In this document: positions 41,915 to 50,521 of the stretch, piece after piece
How positions within the stretch are numbered: the stretch's first letter is position 1
Layout of the letters: every line of letters starts with the position of its first letter
Assembly (NCBI RefSeq): GCF_031834615.1
Contig: NZ_CP115543.1
Location: 2,987,001 to 3,051,000, forward strand
From: Stenotrophomonas aracearum
GTDB lineage: Bacteria; Pseudomonadota; Gammaproteobacteria; Xanthomonadales; Xanthomonadaceae
Length of the DNA stretch: 64,000 nt
Direction: 5' to 3'
Translations under genes and position numbers: made by a program
The notes under the pieces: model-generated
What the model was told of the DNA's origin: nothing
The model's database searches: none
What the model saw: the letters and a program-made list of their open reading frames with translations, nothing else

Positions 41915-42922
41915 ATGAGCGAACGTGCTGCATCCAACGACCTGGTGGTGCTGCGTCCGGAGGGGCTGTATTGCCCGGCCGGCGATTTCCACATCGACCC
42001 ATGGCGCCCGGTGCCGCGTGCGGTGATCACCCATGGCCACGGCGACCATGCACGCAGCGGCATGGGGCAGTACTACAGCAGCACCGGCAGCGTGCCGATC
42101 CTGCGCTGGCGGTTGGGCGACGTACCGCTGCAGGCGTACGACTACGGTGAACCGTTCACGCTGGGCGACGTCCAGGTCTCGCTGCATTCGGCCGGCCACG
42201 TGCTGGGCTCGGCACAGGTGCGCATCGACGATGGCCGCCAGGTGTGGGTGGCCTCGGGCGACTACAAACGCCAGCCCGACCCGACCTGCGCGCCGTTCGA
42301 GGTGGTGCCCTGCGACGTGTTCATCACCGAGGCCACCTTCGCCCTCCCGATCTACCGCTGGCAGGACACGCGCGAGGTTGCAGCCGAGATCGTGGCGTGG
42401 CGCCGCGAATGCGAACAGCGCGGCGAAGCGGCGATCCTGCTCTGCTATGCACTGGGCAAGGCGCAGCGCGTGCTGGCCGAACTGCTGCCGCTGGACGACC
42501 AGCCGGCGTGGCTGCACGGCGCCATCGCCAACGGTGTGGCGGTGTACCGCGAGGCCGGCATCCCGATGCTGGAAACGCATACCGTGGCCGAGCAGGGTCG
42601 CGAACCGGACGCGGCCGGCAAGTTGATCCTGGCCCCGCCGTCCGCCGCAGGCACCACTTGGCTGCGTCGCTTCGGCAAGCATCAGCTCGGGTTTGCCTCG
42701 GGCTGGATGCGGCTGCGTGGCAACCGTCGCCGGCGCAACTACGACCGCGGCTTCGTGGTGTCCGACCACGCCGACTGGCCGGCGCTGCTGCAGACCATCG
42801 AACAGACCGGCGCGCAGCGTGTGATCGCCACCCACGGCAACACCGATGCGCTGATTCCCTTCCTGCGCGAGCGCGGCATTGCCGCCGAAGCGTTCCGCAC
42901 CGATTTCGGGAGCGAGGAATGA
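41915..42922 (+). CDS. Ligase-associated DNA exonuclease (metallo-beta-lactamase fold)
   Basis: 335 residues from ATG (MSERAASNDLVVLRPEG); longer in-frame sequence overlaps aidB antisense. Zinc site motif is THGHGDHARSG, with further ligands in HSAGHVLGSAQV, VASGDYK and VVSDHADW, as in SNM1/Pso2-like and CPSF73-like nucleases. This is the exonuclease of the four-gene exonuclease-ligase-Lhr helicase-PdeM cluster. First gene of the operon; its stop overlaps the ligase start. Confidence 0.9.
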   Translation: MSERAASNDLVVLRPEGLYCPAGDFHIDPWRPVPRAVITHGHGDHARSGMGQYYSSTGSVPILRWRLGDVPLQAYDYGEPFTLGDVQVSLHSAGHVLGSAQVRIDDGRQVWVASGDYKRQPDPTCAPFEVVPCDVFITEATFALPIYRWQDTREVAAEIVAWRRECEQRGEAAILLCYALGKAQRVLAELLPLDDQPAWLHGAIANGVAVYREAGIPMLETHTVAEQGREPDAAGKLILAPPSAAGTTWLRRFGKHQLGFASGWMRLRGNRRRRNYDRGFVVSDHADWPALLQTIEQTGAQRVIATHGNTDALIPFLRERGIAAEAFRTDFGSEE

Positions 42923-44523
42923 GAGCCTTCGCCGCGCTGTACCAGCGCCTGGATCGCAGCACCGCAACGCTGGACAAGCGCGCGGCGCTGGTCGCGTATT
43001 TCCGCGATGCGCGCGCGCACGATGCCGCGTGGGCGCTGTACCTGCTCAGCGGCGGCAAGGTCGGCGGTGCGCGGCGGAAGATTGCCGCCAGCGGCGAACT
43101 GCGTGCGTGGATCGCCGAGGCTGCCGATCTGCCGACGTGGCTGGTGGCCGACAGTTACGACCAAGTGGGCGACCTCGCCGAAACCCTGACCCTGCTGCTC
43201 GACGATCCGGTGGAGAGCGCACCGGACCGTCCGCTGGCCGACTGGATTGAAACGCACCTGCTTGCCGTGGCCAACCAGCCCGAACCGGTGCGGCGCGCGG
43301 CGGTCGAGGCCGGCTGGAACACGTTGCCGGCGTCCGAACGGCTGGTCTTCAACAAGCTGCTGACCGGCGCGTTGCGGGTGGGTGTGTCGCAACGGCTGGT
43401 GCAGCAGGCGCTGGCCGAGTTGTCGGGCATCGATATCGCGCGCATCGCGCAGCGCATGCTGGGCGACTGGGTGCCATCTCCCGGCCTGCTTGCCACGCTG
43501 CTGAGCGCGGAAGAACTCCCCGAAGACCGCCAGCAGCCTTACCCGTTCTACCTGGCCTCGCCGATTGAAACCGATGTCGCCGGGCTGGGACCGATTGGCG
43601 ACTGGACGTTGGAATGGAAATGGGACGGCATCCGTCTGCAGCTCCTGCGGCGGAAAGGCGAGGTCGCGCTGTGGTCGCGTGGCGAAGAACGCCTGGACGG
43701 ACGCTTTCCGGAAATCGAAGCCGCGGCCATGGCGCTGCCCGACGGCACCGTGATCGATGGCGAGCTGCTGGCCTGGCGCGACGGCGAAACGCAGCCGATG
43801 CCCTTCACCGCGCTGCAGACCCGCATCCAGCGCCGCAAGCCCGGGCCGAAAACCCTGGCCGATACGCCGGTGCGGGTGCTTGCGTACGACCTGTTGGAAT
43901 TGAAGGGCGTCGACCTGCGCGAGCAACCGCTCGTCGAACGTCGCGCGCAGCTGGCGGAGGTACTCGCTGCGCTTGGCGATCCGCGCGTGGTGCTTTCACC
44001 CACGGTCGATGCGGCCAACTGGGACGACGCGGCAACCCAGCGCACCCAGGCGCGCGAACGCGGGGTGGAAGGCCTGATGCTCAAGCGCAGCAGTTCCACC
44101 TATCAGAGTGGGCGCCGGCGCGGCGACTGGTGGAAGTGGAAGATCGAGCCACTCACCATCGATGCGGTAATGATCTACGCGCAGGCCGGTCACGGCCGCC
44201 GCAGCACGCTGTACACCGATTACACCTTCGGCGTGTGGGACGGCGAAACGCTGGTGCCGGTGGCCAAGGCGTACTCGGGCCTGGACGACAAGGAGATCCT
44301 GGCGCTGGACCGCTGGATCCGCGCCAATACCGTGGAGCGCTTCGGCCCCGTGCGCAGCGTGCGCGGCGAGCAGGTGTTCGAGCTCGGCTTTGAAGCGGTC
44401 AACCGCAGCAGCCGGCATAAGTCGGGCATTGCGGTGCGCTTCCCGCGGATCCTGCGCTGGCGCCACGACAAGCCCGCCAGTGAAGCAGATACCCTGGCGC
44501 AGCTGCAGGCCCTGGCGCGGTGA
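42919..44523 (+). CDS. ATP-dependent DNA ligase of the Lhr/PdeM repair cluster
   Basis: 534 residues. The nucleotidyl-accepting lysine is K234 in LEWKWDGIRL; further motifs are LPDGTVIDGELLAW, EGLMLKR and WWKWKIEPL. The N-terminal ~200 residues are the DNA-binding domain (NKLLTGALRVGVSQRLV), and the C-terminal OB fold is complete. Homologues are annotated as cisplatin-damage-response ligases. The start overlaps the exonuclease stop and its end overlaps the helicase GTG (GTGA), so the operon is tightly coupled. Confidence 0.92.
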   Translation: MRAFAALYQRLDRSTATLDKRAALVAYFRDARAHDAAWALYLLSGGKVGGARRKIAASGELRAWIAEAADLPTWLVADSYDQVGDLAETLTLLLDDPVESAPDRPLADWIETHLLAVANQPEPVRRAAVEAGWNTLPASERLVFNKLLTGALRVGVSQRLVQQALAELSGIDIARIAQRMLGDWVPSPGLLATLLSAEELPEDRQQPYPFYLASPIETDVAGLGPIGDWTLEWKWDGIRLQLLRRKGEVALWSRGEERLDGRFPEIEAAAMALPDGTVIDGELLAWRDGETQPMPFTALQTRIQRRKPGPKTLADTPVRVLAYDLLELKGVDLREQPLVERRAQLAEVLAALGDPRVVLSPTVDAANWDDAATQRTQARERGVEGLMLKRSSSTYQSGRRRGDWWKWKIEPLTIDAVMIYAQAGHGRRSTLYTDYTFGVWDGETLVPVAKAYSGLDDKEILALDRWIRANTVERFGPVRSVRGEQVFELGFEAVNRSSRHKSGIAVRFPRILRWRHDKPASEADTLAQLQALAR

Positions 44524-46985
44524 GCCGACGCGCGGCGATGGCGCGGATGGCCGCGTGGTTTGCCAGCCGTGGCTGGGCACCGCTGCCATTCCAGAAGACG
44601 ATGTGGCGGCACTACCTGGCCGGCGACTCGGGGCTGCTGCATACGCCTACCGGCAGCGGCAAGACGCTGGCGATGTTCGGCGGGCCGCTGCTGCAGGCGC
44701 TGGCCGACCCCATACCACGCGCGAAACGCGGACGCGGCGGCAAGACCGTGCCGGCACTCCAGGTGCTGTGGATCACCCCGCTGCGCGCACTGGCCAGCGA
44801 CACCGCACGCGCCCTGCGCGAACCGATTGAAGGATTGGGGCTGGATTGGCAGGTCGGACTCCGCACCGGCGACGCCAGCGCGCGCGACAAACGGCTGGCC
44901 CGCGAAGGCCGGGTCGATGTGCTGGTAACCACGCCCGAGTCGCTGGCACTGCTGCTGAGTTACCCGGACACGATGGACAGGCTGCGCCAGCTGCGCTGCG
45001 TGGTGGTGGACGAATGGCATGAACTGCTTGGCAACAAGCGTGGCGTGCTGCTGCAGTTGAACCTGCGCCGGCTGCGCGATGCGCTGCCGGCGTTGCAGGT
45101 GTGGGGACTTTCGGCAACGCTGGGCAACCTGGACGAAGCGCGCCAGGTCCTGCTGCCCGATCTGCCCGATGCACCGCTGGTGTCCGGCGCGCGACCGCGC
45201 CCGGTGGCGGTGGAGACGTTGTTGCCGGCACAGGGCGAACGCTTCCCCTGGGCCGGGCACCTGGGCCTGTCGCAACTGCAGCGCGTGCAGCAGAAACTGT
45301 TCGCGGTGCGCACCAGCCTGGTGTTCACCAACACCCGCGCGCAGGCCGAACTGTGGCACCAGGCGCTGGCCGCAGTGTGGCCGGAAGACCCGGCCACGCT
45401 GGCGCTGCACCACGGCTCGCTGGACCCGGCGCAACGCCGCATCGTCGAACAGGGCCTGCGTGACGGCGCACTGCGCTGCGTGGTGGCCACCTCCAGCCTG
45501 GACCTGGGCGTGGATTTCCCGGCGGTGGACCAGGTGCTGCAGATCGGCAGCCCCAAGGGCATCGCGCGGCTGGTGCAACGTGCCGGACGCGCCCGGCATC
45601 GACCGGGCGAATCGGGTCATATCGTCTGCGTGCCTTCGCATGCGCTGGAGCTGGTCGAGTACGCGGCCGCGCGACGCGCGCTGGCCGATGGGGTGATCGA
45701 AGCGCGGCGGCCGCTGCAGCTGTCGCTGGATGTGCTGGCCCAGCATTGCGTGAGCTGTGCGCTCAGCGGTGGCTTTGAAGCGGATGCACTGCTCGCGCAG
45801 GTACGTCGCACGCACGCCTTCGCCTCCCTCGACGCCGACCACTGGCAGGGCGTACTCGACTTCATTGTGCAGGGCGGCCAGGCGCTCGCGCAGTATCCGG
45901 ACTTCCACAAGGTCGTGCGCGACGACGACGGTCTCTACCGCGTGCACGACCGCCGCGTGGCGCTGCGCCACCGGCTGTCGATCGGCACCATCACCAGCGA
46001 CGGCAGCGCCGTGGTGCAGTTCCTGCGTGGCGGCCGGCTGGGCACGGTGGAAGAACAGTTCGTCGGACGGCTGCGGCCGGGCGACCGCTTCCAGTTCGCC
46101 GGCCGCCTGCTGGAGCTGGTGCGGCTGGAGAACCTGACCGCGTACGTGAAACTGGCGCGCGGTGGCGACGGCGTGGTGCCGCGCTGGCAGGGCGGCCGCC
46201 TGCCGTTGTCCGACGCGCTCGGCCAGGAAATGGAGGCGGTGCTGGGCAGCGCCGCCGACAGCCCGGAAATGCGCTGGCTGGAACCGCTGTTGCGCCTGCA
46301 GGCACGCGTGTCGGCGTTGCCCGGTCCTTCGTTGCTGCTGCTGGAAAGCGTGCGGCGGCGCGAAGGACAGTTCGTGTTCGTGTATCCGTTCGCCGGACGC
46401 CAGGTCAACGAAGGCATTGCCGCGTTGATGGCGCTGCGCTGGACCCGGCTGCAGGCCAACACCTTCGGCTATGCGGCCAACGATTACGGTTTCGTCCTGG
46501 CGCCAGCGCGCGCGGTCGAGGTCGACGCGGGGCGCATCGCCGCGTTGCTGCAGCCCGACGGCCTGTTCGAAGACCTGCGCGACAGCCTCAACCTGGGCGA
46601 GCTGGCACGCCGCCAGTTCCGCGACATCGCACGCGTGTCCGGGCTGCTGATTCCGGCGCTGACGGGACGCACGCCGCGCAGCCTGCGCCAGTTGCAGGCC
46701 TCGGCCGGACTGCTCTACGACGTGCTGCGCCAGCATGACCCCGATCACATCCTGCTGGGCCTGGCCGAACGCGAAGTGCTGCACGGCCAGCTCGACCTGT
46801 CCAGCCTGGCCACCACGCTGCAGCGCTGCCAGGCGCGTACGCTGTGCGTGCAGCAGCCGGCCACGCTGGGGCCGCTCTCGTTCCCGCTGTGGGCCGAGCG
46901 CCTGCGCGGCCAGCTCAGCAACGAAGACTGGAAGACCCGCGTGCTGCGCGCCGTCGGCCAGCTGGAGAAACGCCATGCCGAATAA
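44520..46985 (+). CDS. Lhr-type DEXH-box DNA helicase (ligase-associated)
   Basis: 821 residues from GTG. Walker A TPTGSGKT (about 42-49), motif II DEWH at 164-167, motif III GLSATLGN, and RecA2 motifs VFTNTRAQAELWH and ATSSLDLGVDFPAVDQV with QRAGRARHR. The WH and Lhr-core domain follow. At this length it is an Lhr-Core protein without the large C-terminal extension of full Lhr. Lhr-Core helicases translocate 3'-5' on single-stranded DNA and unwind RNA:DNA hybrids. Confidence 0.93.
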   Translation: MSRRAAMARMAAWFASRGWAPLPFQKTMWRHYLAGDSGLLHTPTGSGKTLAMFGGPLLQALADPIPRAKRGRGGKTVPALQVLWITPLRALASDTARALREPIEGLGLDWQVGLRTGDASARDKRLAREGRVDVLVTTPESLALLLSYPDTMDRLRQLRCVVVDEWHELLGNKRGVLLQLNLRRLRDALPALQVWGLSATLGNLDEARQVLLPDLPDAPLVSGARPRPVAVETLLPAQGERFPWAGHLGLSQLQRVQQKLFAVRTSLVFTNTRAQAELWHQALAAVWPEDPATLALHHGSLDPAQRRIVEQGLRDGALRCVVATSSLDLGVDFPAVDQVLQIGSPKGIARLVQRAGRARHRPGESGHIVCVPSHALELVEYAAARRALADGVIEARRPLQLSLDVLAQHCVSCALSGGFEADALLAQVRRTHAFASLDADHWQGVLDFIVQGGQALAQYPDFHKVVRDDDGLYRVHDRRVALRHRLSIGTITSDGSAVVQFLRGGRLGTVEEQFVGRLRPGDRFQFAGRLLELVRLENLTAYVKLARGGDGVVPRWQGGRLPLSDALGQEMEAVLGSAADSPEMRWLEPLLRLQARVSALPGPSLLLLESVRRREGQFVFVYPFAGRQVNEGIAALMALRWTRLQANTFGYAANDYGFVLAPARAVEVDAGRIAALLQPDGLFEDLRDSLNLGELARRQFRDIARVSGLLIPALTGRTPRSLRQLQASAGLLYDVLRQHDPDHILLGLAEREVLHGQLDLSSLATTLQRCQARTLCVQQPATLGPLSFPLWAERLRGQLSNEDWKTRVLRAVGQLEKRHAE

Positions 46986-47622
46986 GTGCGTGCTGACCCT
47001 TTCCGGCGAGCAGATGCACCTGCTCGGCGACCGTGCGCTGTACTGGCCCGCACGCGAAGCGCTGTTGATCGCCGACCTGCACCTGGGCAAGGCCGACCTG
47101 TTCCGGCGCGCCGGCATCGGGCTGCCGGTGGGCGGTACCGGTGATGACCTTGCGCGGCTGACGCGACTGGTCGAGCAGCGACCGGTGCGCACGTTGTGGA
47201 TCCTGGGCGACGTACTGCACGGGGCGGCGCATCGCGCGGCGTGGTACCGGCAATGGCAGGGCTGGCGCGAACAGCATGCCGCGCTGGAGATCGGCGCGTT
47301 GGCCGGCAACCACGACCGCGTGCTGCCCAAGGCCGACCTGGGCATCACGCTGCTGGGCGAACGCGTGCAGGAGGGCCCGTTCCTGCTGCGCCATGACCCG
47401 CAGCCGCACCCCACCCTGCACGTGCTGTGCGGCCACCTGCATCCGCTCGTTCGACTGCCGGGCATGCAGCGCCGCTGGCCCGCATTCTGGCTGCGCGATC
47501 GCCTGACGGTATTGCCCGCCTATTCGCGATTCACCGCCGGCATCGCGCCGGTGATGCAGGCTGGCGAGCAGCTGGTGGCCTGCGTGGAGGACGCGGCGAT
47601 CGCGCTGCCCGCGCACACATGA
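46975..47622 (+). CDS. pdeM: Ligase-associated metallophosphoesterase PdeM
   Basis: 215 residues; ATG inside the 3' end of the helicase gene. Metal ligands: LLIADLHLGK (D-x-H), LGDVLHG (GDxxH), AGNHDR (GNHD) and CGHLHP (GHxH). This is the calcineurin-like DNA endonuclease of the cluster. It completes the four-gene set. The stop lies three bases from the convergent FAD monooxygenase. Confidence 0.9.
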   Translation: MPNKCVLTLSGEQMHLLGDRALYWPAREALLIADLHLGKADLFRRAGIGLPVGGTGDDLARLTRLVEQRPVRTLWILGDVLHGAAHRAAWYRQWQGWREQHAALEIGALAGNHDRVLPKADLGITLLGERVQEGPFLLRHDPQPHPTLHVLCGHLHPLVRLPGMQRRWPAFWLRDRLTVLPAYSRFTAGIAPVMQAGEQLVACVEDAAIALPAHT

Positions 47623-47625
47623 TCG

Positions 47626-48849
47626 TCAACGCGCCGCCATGGCCTCGACGAAACCCGGCGACAGTCCGAGTTTTCCCCACCAGCCGCGCTGGGTCCCGCT
47701 GAGCACGCGCAGCATGTGGCCGCGACCACCGGGAAGCGCGCCCATCGGCTTGAACAGCACATCGCGCGCCTGTGCCAGCCGATCGCGCTCGGACTGGAAC
47801 AGCGGCGTCAACCAGCGGCTCCAGAACTGATAGATGGCCACGTGTGCGCTTCGCTGGGCCTGGTAGGCCTGCAGCGCCGCATCGGCGTTGGCATGCGCGC
47901 GCAACGCATCGCGCAGCGCCAGCGCGTCCATCAGCGCCATGTTCACCCCCTGCCCCAGCTGCGGGCTCATCGCATGCGCCGAATCGCCTGCCAGCACCAG
48001 CCGCCCGCGGTGCCAGCGCGTCATCACCGCGTCGCGGTAACCCGCGCGGGCCAGTTGCGCGCACTCGCTGACGCCCTGCAGGCGCTGGTGGGCTTCCGGC
48101 CACAGCGCTGCAATCTCATCGAGCCAACGTTCCATGCCGTCGCGCTCCCATTGCGCGAACTGCGCGCGCGGCAGGCTCCAGAAGAAACTGAGCCGTGGCT
48201 GCGCATCGCCGGGACGGGTGCCGACCGGCAGCAGCCCGATCATCTTGCGCGCAGCGACGTAGCGCTGGCGCAGCTCGTCAGGATGCGGCCAGTCCCTACC
48301 GGGCAGCAGGCACCACAACGCGCCCCACGGGTACTCCCGGTCCAGTCGCGTGCCCTGCACCTGCGCACGCAGCGACGACGCCGCGCCATCGGCCGCGATC
48401 ACCAGGTCGTACGGACCGTGCCAGGTGCCGCGTGCATCGCGGACGCGGCCGGTGTCGGTATCGACCTCGACGATCGGGGTGTCGGCCTGCAGGTTGCCCG
48501 GCTCGTTCCACGCCTGCGCCAGCAACGAGAACAGCGCCCCCCGCTGCATGCCCATGCCGTGCAGGTGCGGATGCAGCGCCGTGTAGCGCATGTCCATCAC
48601 CGCACGCCCGCACGGCGTGTCGCCGTACAGGCGACGCACGCTGGCGCCGTGCTCCAGCACCTGCGGCAACAGACCCATCTGCCAGAGCACGTCCAGCCCG
48701 CTGGGTTGCAGCAGGAATCCCGCGCCGACCGGGCCGGGCGTGGGTGCCCGCTCAAAGACGTACACGTTGTGATGGTCGCGTGAAAGAAGGATCGAAAGCG
48801 TCTGGCCTGCGGTGCCGTAGCCAATGATCGCGATGCTGCGTTTTTTCAT
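47626..48849 (-). CDS. FAD-dependent aromatic-ring-hydroxylase-type monooxygenase
   Basis: 407 residues. N-terminal dinucleotide-binding GYGTAGQTLSILLSRDHHNV, the mid-protein DLVIAADGAASSLR (DG motif), and the second FAD motif VLAGDSAHAMSPQLGQGVN. This is the para-hydroxybenzoate-hydroxylase fold with one FAD, using NAD(P)H and oxygen on a small aromatic or similar compound. No pathway neighbours point to the substrate. Separate from cspA by a terminator. Confidence 0.88.
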   Translation of the reverse strand: MKKRSIAIIGYGTAGQTLSILLSRDHHNVYVFERAPTPGPVGAGFLLQPSGLDVLWQMGLLPQVLEHGASVRRLYGDTPCGRAVMDMRYTALHPHLHGMGMQRGALFSLLAQAWNEPGNLQADTPIVEVDTDTGRVRDARGTWHGPYDLVIAADGAASSLRAQVQGTRLDREYPWGALWCLLPGRDWPHPDELRQRYVAARKMIGLLPVGTRPGDAQPRLSFFWSLPRAQFAQWERDGMERWLDEIAALWPEAHQRLQGVSECAQLARAGYRDAVMTRWHRGRLVLAGDSAHAMSPQLGQGVNMALMDALALRDALRAHANADAALQAYQAQRSAHVAIYQFWSRWLTPLFQSERDRLAQARDVLFKPMGALPGGRGHMLRVLSGTQRGWWGKLGLSPGFVEAMAAR

Positions 48850-48873
48850 CTGACGTCCTGTCGGGCGCTAAAA

Positions 48874-48897
48874 AAAACCCCGCCGAAGCGGGGTTTT
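48874..48897 (-). terminator. Intrinsic terminator of cspA
   Basis: Ten-base perfect stem AAAACCCCGC / GCGGGGTTTT with a CGAA loop. Read on the minus strand it is followed by a run of eight T. Confidence 0.92.
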
Positions 48898-48915
48898 CAA
48901 AGCTCGGCGTGGGGA

Positions 48916-49122
48916 TTACTCGCCGGGCTGGATGTTCGAAGCTTGGGCGCCCTTCGGGCCCTGGGTCACGTCATAGGTGACCTTCTGGCCTTCCTGCAGA
49001 CTGCGGAAGCCCTTGGAGTTGATCGCGGAGAAGTGCGCGAAGACGTCGGCGCTGCCGTCCTCCGGCGAGATAAAGCCAAATCCCTTGGCGTCGTTGAACC
49101 ACTTGACGGTACCGTTCGGCAT
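48916..49122 (-). CDS. cspA: Cold-shock-domain protein CspA family
   Basis: 68 residues, full-length single cold-shock domain. RNP1 is KGFGFISP (residues 13-20) and RNP2 is [18 protein letters not shown] and [10 protein letters not shown] ends are typical. It binds single-stranded RNA and DNA and acts as an RNA chaperone. It has its own promoter and a strong terminator, so it is monocistronic, with a leader of about 50 bases. Confidence 0.97.
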   Translation of the reverse strand: MPNGTVKWFNDAKGFGFISPEDGSADVFAHFSAINSKGFRSLQEGQKVTYDVTQGPKGAQASNIQPGE

Positions 49123-49181
49123 GGTGATGCGAGACCTTCTTCAATGAATGGGTGGTGTACGCTCAACCAGCGCACTGGCGG

Positions 49182-49210
49182 AGTATGCAAAGCTTGTCAT
49201 GCAATGACAA
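49182..49210 (-). promoter_or_regulatory. Sigma-70 promoter of cspA with overlapping palindrome
   Basis: Read on the minus strand: TTGTCA (49205-49210), 17 bases, CATACT (49182-49187). A perfect inverted repeat of seven-base arms, TTGTCAT-GCA-ATGACAA (49194-49210), covers the -35 box. The -35 directly abuts the stop codon of the upstream phosphorylase gene. Confidence 0.65.
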
Positions 49211-49957
49211 TCACCCGCGCGCCAATTCGCCAATCAGTTCCGGTAATCCGGCCGATGCCGCGTCGACATTGGCCAGCACTTCGGCCATCGTGATCTCGTC
49301 GCCATCGCCACAGCCGGCGGCCCAGTTCGCCACGATCGCCAGGCAGGCGTAGTCCAGCCCCAACTCCCTTGCCAGGCCTGCTTCGGGCATGCCGGTCATG
49401 CCGACCAGATCGCAGCCATCGCGGCGCATCCGCGCGATTTCCGCATTGGTCTCCAGCCGCGGCCCCTGGGTGGCGCCGTAGCAGCCACCGTCCTGCAGGC
49501 GCACGCCGGTAACCTTGGCCGCGGCCAGGACCTTGCTGCGCAGGATCGGGGTGTACGGATGGCCAAAATCGACATGCAGCACGTCGCTGCCCGGTTCTTC
49601 GCTCAGCGTGGAGATCCGGCCCCAGGTGTAGTCGATCAGCTGGTCCGGGCAGGCCAGCACGCGCGGGCCGAAGTGCTCGGTGATGCCGCCCACGGTGTTG
49701 AGGGCGAGCACCCGGGTGGCACCGATCTGCTGCAACGCAGCAAGATTGGCCCGGTAGTTGATCTTGTGCGGCGGCAGCGAGTGCCCCTCGCCATGGCGGG
49801 CCAGGAACGCCACGCGCTGGCCGAGCAGCGTACCGACCCGGATCGGGCCGGACGGCGTGCCATAGCGGGTTTCCACCGAATGGCTGCTCACATCATCGAG
49901 CTGGGCCAGCTTGTACACACCGGTGCCGCCGATCACGGCCAGGGCGATAGGTTCCAT
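49211..49957 (-). CDS. S-methyl-5'-thioinosine phosphorylase (MTA/PNP family)
   Basis: 248 residues. Family blocks: VIGGTGVYKL (phosphate site), FLARHGEGHSLPPHKINYRAN, LNTVGGITEHFGP, and substrate-site LVGMTGMPEAGLARELGLDYACLAIV. The sequence resembles the Pseudomonas-type enzyme that cleaves methylthioinosine, formed by deamination of MTA, rather than MTA itself. It yields hypoxanthine and methylthioribose-1-phosphate. The hypoxanthine can be used by the Hpt enzyme encoded directly upstream in the same operon. Confidence 0.85.
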   Translation of the reverse strand: MEPIALAVIGGTGVYKLAQLDDVSSHSVETRYGTPSGPIRVGTLLGQRVAFLARHGEGHSLPPHKINYRANLAALQQIGATRVLALNTVGGITEHFGPRVLACPDQLIDYTWGRISTLSEEPGSDVLHVDFGHPYTPILRSKVLAAAKVTGVRLQDGGCYGATQGPRLETNAEIARMRRDGCDLVGMTGMPEAGLARELGLDYACLAIVANWAAGCGDGDEITMAEVLANVDAASAGLPELIGELARG

Positions 49958-49966
49958 GGGTGCTGC

Positions 49967-50521
49967 TTATTCCTTCATCGCATAGATGGCCGGCACGCCG
50001 CGCAGGCCTTCGTTGACGTCCATGCCGAAACCGAACACGTAGCGGTCGGGCAGTTCGATGCCGGCGTAGTCGGCTTTGACGTCGGGCAGCGCGCGGTCGT
50101 GCTTCTTCACCGTCAGCGCGGCGATGCGCACGTCGGTGGCGCCCTGCTCCAGGCACCAGGTGCGCACGCCCTGCAGGGTGAAGCCTTCGTCCAGGATGTC
50201 GTCGACCAGCAGCACGCGGCGGCCGAACAGCGAGGTGGCCGGCTTGTGCTTCCAGACCAGCTCGCCACCGGTCAGTTCACCGCGGTAGCGGGTGGCATGC
50301 AGGTAGTCGAACTGCAGGTCCTGGCCACGTGCGCCCAGTTCCAGCGCGAGCTGGCCGGCGAACGGCAGCGCGCCGTGCATGATCGAAAGGAACAGCGGGA
50401 CCTCGCCCTTGTAGTCGGCCGCAATGCCATCGGCGATGCTGGCGATGGCCGCATCGATGGTGGGACGGTCGACCAGCAGGTCGGCCTGGGCCAGGGCCTG
50501 GGAAATGGTGAGGTTGGGCAT
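49967..50521 (-). CDS. hpt: Hypoxanthine-guanine phosphoribosyltransferase
   Basis: 184 residues. The PRPP-binding motif VLLVDDILDEGFTLQGV and the family loop FLSIMHGALPFAGQLALEL are present; ADYAGIELPDRYVFGFGMD is the HGPRT C-terminal motif. It converts hypoxanthine or guanine with PRPP to IMP or GMP. Its ATG overlaps the nagZ stop, and it lies nine bases before the thioinosine phosphorylase gene. Confidence 0.9.
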   Translation of the reverse strand: MPNLTISQALAQADLLVDRPTIDAAIASIADGIAADYKGEVPLFLSIMHGALPFAGQLALELGARGQDLQFDYLHATRYRGELTGGELVWKHKPATSLFGRRVLLVDDILDEGFTLQGVRTWCLEQGATDVRIAALTVKKHDRALPDVKADYAGIELPDRYVFGFGMDVNEGLRGVPAIYAMKE

